Of a stretch of DNA of 5,548 nucleotides, positions 1 to 5,548 are shown in pieces. Position 1 is the first letter of the stretch. The number at the start of each line of letters is the position of its first letter. The translations under genes and the position numbers were made by a program. The DNA comes from Candidatus Electrothrix marina (GTDB taxonomy: Bacteria > Desulfobacterota > Desulfobulbia > Desulfobulbales > Desulfobulbaceae), in contig MTKS01000125.1 in assembly GCA_004028495.1 (NCBI GenBank), positions 1 through 5,548 on the forward strand, read 5' to 3'. Below the pieces are notes generated by a model. That model was not told the origin of the DNA, ran no database searches, and saw nothing but the letters and a program-made list of their open reading frames with translations.

Positions 1-283
1 GCAGGGCGCGGTCCACGTCAATCTCGTGCCCGAACTCGGCAGTTTCCACCAAAAAGGTGGCTTTATTATTCGACACCTCGGCAAAGCCGCCGCTGACCAT
101 CAGGAATTTTTCCCGCTTATCCTGCTTAAAGACCAAGGTACCTGTTTTAATCGCGCTCAAAAACGGAGCATGATTTGCCAGCACACCAAACTCGCCCTCG
201 ACACCGGGTGCGGTGACGATGTCCACATCCTCGCTGACAACCGGTCCGGTGGGAGTTACTACTTCAAGATGAATCTGTGCCAT
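1..283 (-). CDS. atpC: ATP synthase F1 epsilon subunit, 3' end cut by window edge
   Basis: Epsilon subunit of F1, which sits on gamma in the central stalk, couples rotation to the c-ring and in many bacteria can inhibit ATP hydrolysis. The frame was read directly on the minus strand from an ATG at 281-283. It begins [20 protein letters not shown] and runs 94 complete codons, ending at the window edge in EIDVDRAL plus one base. The family pattern is clear: a T-P-x-G-x-V start, then [12 protein letters not shown] at residues 30-41 and VSGGFAEV at 63-70, all in the N-terminal beta-sandwich domain (about residues 1-85). The C-terminal helical hairpin, roughly 40-45 residues in the usual 135-140 aa protein, lies outside, so the inhibitory helices cannot be judged. 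The start is supported by a ribosome binding site 8 nt upstream. It lies 30 nt after atpD and is surely co-transcribed with it. A plus-strand open frame covers the same bases but is antisense. Confidence 0.96.
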   Translation of the reverse strand, partial: MAQIHLEVVTPTGPVVSEDVDIVTAPGVEGEFGVLANHAPFLSAIKTGTLVFKQDKREKFLMVSGGFAEVSNNKATFLVETAEFGHEIDVDRAL

Positions 284-290
284 TGTTTTC

Positions 291-297
291 TACCTCA
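291..297 (-). promoter_or_regulatory. ribosome binding site of atpC
   Basis: The minus-strand sequence TGAGGTA lies in the 30-nt gap between the atpD stop and the atpC ATG. The GAGGT core is 8 nt from the start codon, which fixes ATG 281-283 as the epsilon start. Confidence 0.75.
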
Positions 298-313
298 GGT
301 TCGCTTGAACGAA

Positions 314-1801
<1,488 letters not shown>

Positions 1802-2671
1802 TCAGCCCTTCAGCGCCTCAGCACCACCGACGATATCCATAAGATCGCCGGTAATGGCCGCCTGGCGAGCCTTATTGTACAGTTGCGTCAACTCTTTAAT
1901 AATATCCCCGCATGCATTGGTTGCATTATCCATAGCCGCCATTCGGGCCGCATGCTCACCGGCCGCAACCTCAATCATAGCATGGTAGACCTGTACATCC
2001 AGATACAGCGGGAGAATGGCCTCCATAATCTGTTCAGGATCAGGCTCATAGATATACTCCACAGCAGTGCCGGTCTTTTCCCCTTCCCCCTGCTCAAGAG
2101 GTTTAATGGGCAACAGTGTTTCCTCGGTCGGTCGCTGTTTGGCCATAGAAAGAAAGTGCGCATACACGACCCGCACCTCATCAACTTCTCCTGAGAGGAA
2201 ATTCAGGGTGGCGCTCCGGGATATGTCACGGGCATGGTACATCTGAAAGGTGCTCATGATATCCCCGTACGATTCACGAATCTTCCCGGATCGCCTAAAG
2301 GCCTGAGCAGCCTTATTGCCCACCGTGATCAGGCTGACCTTTTTTCCCTCCGCCTCGAATTGATCTATGAGCTGCTGTGTTTTGGAGACAATATGGGCAT
2401 TAAAACTTCCGCAAAGCCCTCGGTCGGAGGTGACGACAATAAGTTCAACAGTCTGCACCTCGCGGACTTCCATGAGCGGCTGGTTGCCGCTCATGCCGCC
2501 GGACAGATCCTTCATGGCCTCGGCGAATTTTTCCGCATAGGGCCGGAAGGTCACCATTCTCTCCTGGGCACCGCGCAGTTTCGCAGAGGCAACCATATTC
2601 ATGGCCTTGGTAATCTGCGAAGTCTTTGAGACGCCTTCTATTTTATTTTTGACATCCTTTAATCCAGGCAT
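1802..2671 (-). CDS. atpG: ATP synthase F1 gamma subunit (central rotor)
   Basis: Gamma subunit, the rotating shaft inside alpha3beta3 that links the c-ring to the catalytic sites. The length of 289 aa is normal for the family. The N-terminal helix carries the signature MPGLKDVKNKI followed by TSQITKAMNMVASAKL (residues 17-32). The Rossmann-like middle domain holds VVTSDRGLCGSFN (79-91). The C-terminal helix carries EHAARMAAMDNATNACGDII (239-258) and ends NKARQAAITGDLMDIVGGAEAL. Both terminal helices that form the coiled-coil shaft are therefore intact. There is no sign of the long regulatory insertion known from chloroplast and cyanobacterial gamma. The start ATG is backed by AAGGA 9 nt upstream; the stop is TGA. 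It is separated from atpA by a 58-nt spacer with short tandem repeats and from atpD by a 54-nt AT-rich spacer. Confidence 0.98.
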   Translation of the reverse strand: MPGLKDVKNKIEGVSKTSQITKAMNMVASAKLRGAQERMVTFRPYAEKFAEAMKDLSGGMSGNQPLMEVREVQTVELIVVTSDRGLCGSFNAHIVSKTQQLIDQFEAEGKKVSLITVGNKAAQAFRRSGKIRESYGDIMSTFQMYHARDISRSATLNFLSGEVDEVRVVYAHFLSMAKQRPTEETLLPIKPLEQGEGEKTGTAVEYIYEPDPEQIMEAILPLYLDVQVYHAMIEVAAGEHAARMAAMDNATNACGDIIKELTQLYNKARQAAITGDLMDIVGGAEALKG

Positions 2672-2680
2672 GTGATCAGT

Positions 2681-2685
2681 TCCTT
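2681..2685 (-). promoter_or_regulatory. ribosome binding site of atpG
   Basis: AAGGA on the minus strand lies 9 nt upstream of the atpG ATG (2669-2671), just downstream of the heptamer repeat tract. Confidence 0.75.
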
Positions 2686-2689
2686 GCTA

Positions 2690-2710
2690 TTCGAGCTTCG
2701 AGCTTCGTGC
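2690..2710 (-). repeat. three tandem 7-bp repeats in the atpA-atpG spacer
   Basis: On the plus strand the tract reads TTCGAGC, TTCGAGC, TTCGTGC: two perfect copies and one with a single mismatch. On the coding strand this is GCACGAA followed by GCTCGAA twice. It fills most of the 58-nt gap, immediately upstream of the atpG ribosome binding site. The units contain AGCT-TCG-AGCT, which could pair only weakly as a hairpin. Function unknown; replication slippage is the simplest origin. Confidence 0.85.
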
Positions 2711-2719
2711 AGGCCTTTT

Positions 2720-2747
2720 GTTGAGACCTTTAGTTCAGACCTTTAGT
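2720..2747 (-). repeat. 13-bp tandem duplication across the atpA stop codon
   Basis: Coding-strand ACTAAAGGTCTGA (2747-2735) is followed directly by ACTAAAGGTCTCA (2734-2722), a 12 of 13 match, and the period-13 match runs two bases further to 2720. The first copy encodes the last residues of alpha (T-K-G-L). Because 13 is not a multiple of three, the second copy is read in a shifted frame and supplies the TAA stop (2730-2732). Confidence 0.85.
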
Positions 2748-4253
2748 CGCTTTAAACGCCTCACCGAAAGCAGTCAGCGTTTTTCTCATTTTTTCATCCA
2801 GCTCGCTTGAAATCTCTTGTTTTTCCTGCAGCTCTGTAAAGATCGACGGCTCATTGGTCTCGATATAGCTGTACATTTCCTGCTCGTAATCAGCAAGAGT
2901 ATCGACAGGAAACTTATCAAGAAACCCTTTGGTACCGGCAAAGATAATCGTCACCTGTTTTTCCATGGACAGGGGCTGGTACTGGGGTTGCTTGAGGATC
3001 TCAACCAGACGCTCACCTCGGGTCAGCTGGGCCTGGGTGGCTGCGTCCAGATCGGAACCGAAACCGGCAAAGGCGGCCAGCTCACGGTACTGGGCCAAGT
3101 CAAGACGCAGGGTACCCGCGACCTGTTTCATCGCCTTGACCTGGGCCGCACCGCCGACTCGGGAAACCGAAATACCGACGTTGATAGCCGGACGAACACC
3201 GGCAAAGAACAGGCTCGGCTCCAGAAAAACCTGACCGTCGGTAATGGAAATAACATTGGTCGGGATAAAGGCGGAAACGTCACCGGCCTGGGTTTCAATG
3301 ATGGGCAGGGCGGTCATGGAACCGGCACCGAGATCATCGCTGACCTTGGCGGCCCGTTCCAGCAGACGGGAGTGGTTGAAGAAGATATCACCCGGATAGG
3401 CCTCGCGTCCCGGCGGACGACGGAGCAACAGAGACAGCTCACGATAGGCGACCGCCTGCTTGGAAAGATCATCATATATAATAAGAGAATGCTGACCGCT
3501 GTCGCGCCAGTACTCGGCCATTGCGCAGCCGACCATCGCAGAAACATACTGCATCGGAGCAGGATCAGAGGCACAGGCCGCAACCACGGTGGTGTATTCC
3601 ATAGCACCGTTTTTCCGCAGGGCCTCGACCACCAGAGCAACAGTGGACTTTTTCTGTCCCGTGGCGACGTACACACAATGTATGCCGCTGTCTTTTTGGG
3701 CGATGATCGCATCCACACAAAGGGCCGTCTTACCGATCTGACGGTCACCGATCACCAGCTCACGCTGACCGCGACCCACCGGAGTCATAGCATCAACAGC
3801 CTTATAACCGGTGTAGCAGGGCTCATGCACACCCTTACGGGCGATAACGCCGGGAGCCAGCACTTCCATCTTCCGGGTTTCTTTTGCCTCAATCGGTCCT
3901 TTACCGTCAATGGGCAGCCCGATACCGTCAACAACCCGCCCTTCCAGTTCCGGACCGACAGGAACCTCGGCGATCTTTCCGGTTCGCTTGACAATATCAC
4001 CTTCCTTAATATGACGGACATTACCCATGACCGCAACACCGACATTGTCCTCCTCCAGGTTCAGAGCGAGTCCCATAATGCCGCCCGGGAACTCAAGCAG
4101 CTCCATGGCCTGACAGTTTTCAACACCGTACACACGGGCAATACCGTCACCGACCGAAAGGACTGTTCCGGTTTCTTTCAGATCGATATCGCTGGCATAA
4201 CCGGCGATCTGATCCTTTATGATCCGACTGATTTCTGAGGCTTTGATCTGCAT
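2730..4253 (-). CDS. atpA: ATP synthase F1 alpha subunit
   Basis: Alpha subunit of F1. It carries the non-catalytic nucleotide sites and gives the arginine finger to the catalytic beta site. The length of 507 aa is within the family's normal 500-515. Seen in order: N-terminal beta-barrel with [10 protein letters not shown] (34-43) and [18 protein letters not shown] (55-72); Walker A GDRQIGKT at 169-176 with Lys175 and Thr176; LIIYDD at 257-262, the Walker B region with Asp261-Asp262; [15 protein letters not shown] (275-289); [15 protein letters not shown] (315-329); [10 protein letters not shown] at 362-371, with Arg365 as the arginine finger. The residue at position 173 is Ile where Thr is usual (GDRQTGKT). 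The start ATG follows the atpH stop by 4 nt and has a purine-rich ribosome binding site within the atpH end. The C-terminus, ATKGLN then TAA, lies in a 13-bp tandem duplication. A 473-codon plus-strand frame covering this gene is an antisense shadow. Confidence 0.99.
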   Translation of the reverse strand: MQIKASEISRIIKDQIAGYASDIDLKETGTVLSVGDGIARVYGVENCQAMELLEFPGGIMGLALNLEEDNVGVAVMGNVRHIKEGDIVKRTGKIAEVPVGPELEGRVVDGIGLPIDGKGPIEAKETRKMEVLAPGVIARKGVHEPCYTGYKAVDAMTPVGRGQRELVIGDRQIGKTALCVDAIIAQKDSGIHCVYVATGQKKSTVALVVEALRKNGAMEYTTVVAACASDPAPMQYVSAMVGCAMAEYWRDSGQHSLIIYDDLSKQAVAYRELSLLLRRPPGREAYPGDIFFNHSRLLERAAKVSDDLGAGSMTALPIIETQAGDVSAFIPTNVISITDGQVFLEPSLFFAGVRPAINVGISVSRVGGAAQVKAMKQVAGTLRLDLAQYRELAAFAGFGSDLDAATQAQLTRGERLVEILKQPQYQPLSMEKQVTIIFAGTKGFLDKFPVDTLADYEQEMYSYIETNEPSIFTELQEKQEISSELDEKMRKTLTAFGEAFKATKGLN

Positions 4254-4257
4254 CTGA

Positions 4258-4806
4258 CTATTCTCTCCCCTTGATAGATTCTTTTAATCCATTAAGTTGT
4301 GTTCTAATACTTCCGTCCAACACCAGATCTCCGACTCTAGCTATCATGCCGCCGATAATTGAGGGATCAACCTGTGTTTCAAGAATTACCTTGTGACCTG
4401 TAATTTCTTCCAGCTTTGCCTGAATCTTGCCGAGCAGCACTTCATCAAGCTCCATTGCCGATGTGACACGACCGTGACTGATATTCTTTTCAAGGTCAAG
4501 CAGCTCTCGAATCTGATCCGCGACTTCCCGCAGAACATCAATCCGTTTCCGCTCCACCAGCAGATTAAGAAAGGCGGTCGTCAGGGCGTCGGCACCGGCG
4601 GCCTCCGCAATCGCGGTCATAACTTTATGTCTGGCCTCAAGCGGATACAGAGGATTGACAAGGGTTTCAGCGACTTCAAGTTCGGGATCATCAAAGAGAT
4701 CAGCAATGGTGCCGAGCGTCTCCGCGTAGCTGTCAACAGTCCCGTTTTCCTGCCCGAGTGTAAAGATCGCCCTGGCGTACCGCTTTGCTATAATTGTCTG
4801 TTTCAC
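4258..4806 (-). CDS. atpH: ATP synthase F1 delta subunit (OSCP-type stator), GTG start
   Basis: Delta subunit, which sits on top of alpha3beta3 and ties it to the b dimer of the peripheral stalk. The length of 182 aa is typical (175-185). The N-terminal helical domain starts [19 protein letters not shown] and continues to [15 protein letters not shown] (residues 78-92), a conserved stretch in this family. The C-terminal domain shows GRVTSAMEL (112-120), then [22 protein letters not shown] (132-153) and [14 protein letters not shown] (158-171), the family hallmark. The start codon is GTG at 4804-4806. It overlaps the TGA stop of atpF (4803-4805) by four bases (GTGA), and only a weak G-rich stretch precedes it, so re-initiation after atpF probably drives translation. 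No earlier start in this frame is needed, because the N-terminus aligns with known delta subunits from memory. The stop is TAG at 4258-4260. Confidence 0.97.
   Translation of the reverse strand: MKQTIIAKRYARAIFTLGQENGTVDSYAETLGTIADLFDDPELEVAETLVNPLYPLEARHKVMTAIAEAAGADALTTAFLNLLVERKRIDVLREVADQIRELLDLEKNISHGRVTSAMELDEVLLGKIQAKLEEITGHKVILETQVDPSIIGGMIARVGDLVLDGSIRTQLNGLKESIKGRE
4263..4270 (-). promoter_or_regulatory. ribosome binding site of atpA inside the atpH 3' end
   Basis: GGGGAGAG on the minus strand overlaps the last sense codons of atpH (K-G-R-E, then TAG). Its GGAG core lies about 11 nt from the atpA ATG, which is a little long. With only 4 nt between the genes, ribosomes finishing atpH should pass directly over it, so translational coupling is likely. 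Confidence 0.65.
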
Positions 4807-5548
4807 TGTACCGCACCCACACGTTCAAGATACTGTTCAGTGATCGCCACCTGATCTTCCGGAGTCAGGTTTTTCACGATCAGCTCCTCAGCCATGACAA
4901 CAGCCTGCTCCGCGATTTCCGCCTGCAGCTTGCTCTTTGCATGAGCAAGAGCACCCTGCACCGCCGCTTCAGCCTGACGTCGTATATCTTTTGCCGACGC
5001 CTCGGCCTCGGCAAGAATTCTGGCTTTCTCGTCCTCAGCCATTGCTTTGGCCTTTCCAACGAGTTCCGCCATTTCGCCGTCCATTCCGGCTAAACGCAAC
5101 TCAAAGACCTTATATTCTTGCTCCGCCTCGTCGCGTTTTTCCTTCATGGTCTCCAGCTCATCCTGAATCTGGCGTTTTCTGCCGCCCAATCCGGCTGCAA
5201 TGGGTCTGCCAAGAAACTTAACCATAATAAAAACAAGAGCGGCAAAGTTCAGGGCCCTCCACAACAGATCCCACAACTTTGCTTTGGTAATCATGGGGGC
5301 GACATGGCCTTCTCCATGACTCTCACCGTGCTCAGCAGTAGCATGTTCGTCATGTCCACCGGTTTCGCCCGCAGCATGCTCAGAATGTTCCGCTGTTCCG
5401 TGCGCTTCCATCGCACTGTGCCCGCCATCATCAGGTGTACCGGCAGCCGGATTGACAACCGCATGCTGTTCATACTGTTCATGTACAGCAGCCTGTTCAA
5501 CAGGATGCCCTTCTTCGCCGTGTTCCTGAGCAAAGGATGCAGTACCCA
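4803..5548 (-). CDS. atpF: ATP synthase F0 b subunit with exported His-rich N-terminus, 5' end outside window
   Basis: Subunit b, the membrane-anchored peripheral stalk that holds F1 through delta. The frame is open to the window edge, giving at least 247 codons; b subunits are usually 155-170 aa, or about 200 with a signal peptide. The visible product begins GTASFAQEHGEEGHP, which resembles the end of a signal peptide with cleavage after S-F-A, so the start is probably some 15-20 codons upstream. Visible residues 7-84 are rich in His, Glu, Gly and Ala (13 His) and should face the periplasm. Then come MITKAKLWDLLWRALNFAAL (85-104), a membrane helix at about 94-113, the basic turn GGRKRQ, and a long Glu/Lys/Ala-rich coiled coil to the end ([13 protein letters not shown]). 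The ATG at 5409-5411 sits inside the His-rich stretch with no good ribosome binding site, and I reject it as the start. The gene overlaps atpH by four bases. A second b-type gene upstream is expected from related operons but is not visible. Confidence 0.93.
   Translation of the reverse strand, partial: GTASFAQEHGEEGHPVEQAAVHEQYEQHAVVNPAAGTPDDGGHSAMEAHGTAEHSEHAAGETGGHDEHATAEHGESHGEGHVAPMITKAKLWDLLWRALNFAALVFIMVKFLGRPIAAGLGGRKRQIQDELETMKEKRDEAEQEYKVFELRLAGMDGEMAELVGKAKAMAEDEKARILAEAEASAKDIRRQAEAAVQGALAHAKSKLQAEIAEQAVVMAEELIVKNLTPEDQVAITEQYLERVGAVQ

Noticed and set aside
2817..4238. A 473-codon open frame on the plus strand, opposite atpA
   Set aside because: It is exactly antisense to a fully conserved alpha subunit and its translation is low-complexity (many Gly, Thr, Asn, His, Arg) with no recognisable domain. 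Codon bias in the real gene removes stop codons from this frame.
5409..5411. ATG as the start of atpF
   Set aside because: The frame is open to the window edge, the His/Glu-rich composition continues upstream of this ATG, a signal-peptidase-like site appears further upstream, and no good ribosome binding site precedes the ATG.
5291..5533. An 80-codon minus-strand open frame overlapping the 5' part of atpF
   Set aside because: It is an out-of-frame reading of the His-rich segment. The atpF frame runs through the same bases into a clear membrane helix and stalk.

Overview
The window carries the F1 sector and one peripheral-stalk gene of a bacterial F-type (F0F1) ATP synthase operon, all on the minus strand. 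Reading from the right edge to the left edge in transcription order the genes are atpF (b subunit, 5' end outside the window), atpH (delta), atpA (alpha), atpG (gamma), atpD (beta) and atpC (epsilon, 3' end outside the window). Essentially every base is in a gene or in a short gap of 4, 58, 54 or 30 nt. No stretch over 300 bases lacks a gene. I see no tRNA, rRNA, mobile element, CRISPR array, promoter or terminator. The long plus-strand reading frames are antisense shadows of atpA and atpD/atpC.

Layout: 4803-5548 atpF. Its frame stays open to the right edge, so the apparent ATG at 5411 is not the likely start. The gene encodes a His/Glu-rich exported N-terminal region, one membrane helix and a long charged coiled coil. 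atpH (4258-4806) starts with GTG inside a 4-nt overlap with the atpF stop. atpA (2730-4253) follows after 4 nt. A 58-nt spacer with two small tandem repeats leads to atpG (1802-2671). atpD (314-1747) has the strongest ribosome binding site in the window. atpC (1-283) is cut after 94 codons.

The products form one machine. Alpha3beta3 holds the nucleotide sites, gamma and epsilon form the rotating central stalk, and delta plus the b dimer form the stator that ties alpha3beta3 to the membrane sector. Subunits a and c (atpB, atpE) are not seen here.

Organism: F1 genes in the order F-H-A-G-D-C, together with a b subunit that has a signal-peptide-like, His-rich N-terminus, suggest a Desulfobacterota (former Deltaproteobacteria) lineage, where I recall similar b subunits and a separate atpB/atpE locus. 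A Desulfobulbales-type sulfate reducer or sulfur oxidiser is my guess from protein flavour and mid-range GC. This is inference, not proof.

This is a housekeeping region and I found no new multi-gene system. The points worth a second look are the His-rich exported extension of b, a cysteine inside the beta-subunit P-loop at the position where V-ATPase A subunits carry one, a substituted alpha P-loop, and two short tandem repeats at the atpA-atpG junction, one of which spans the atpA stop codon.
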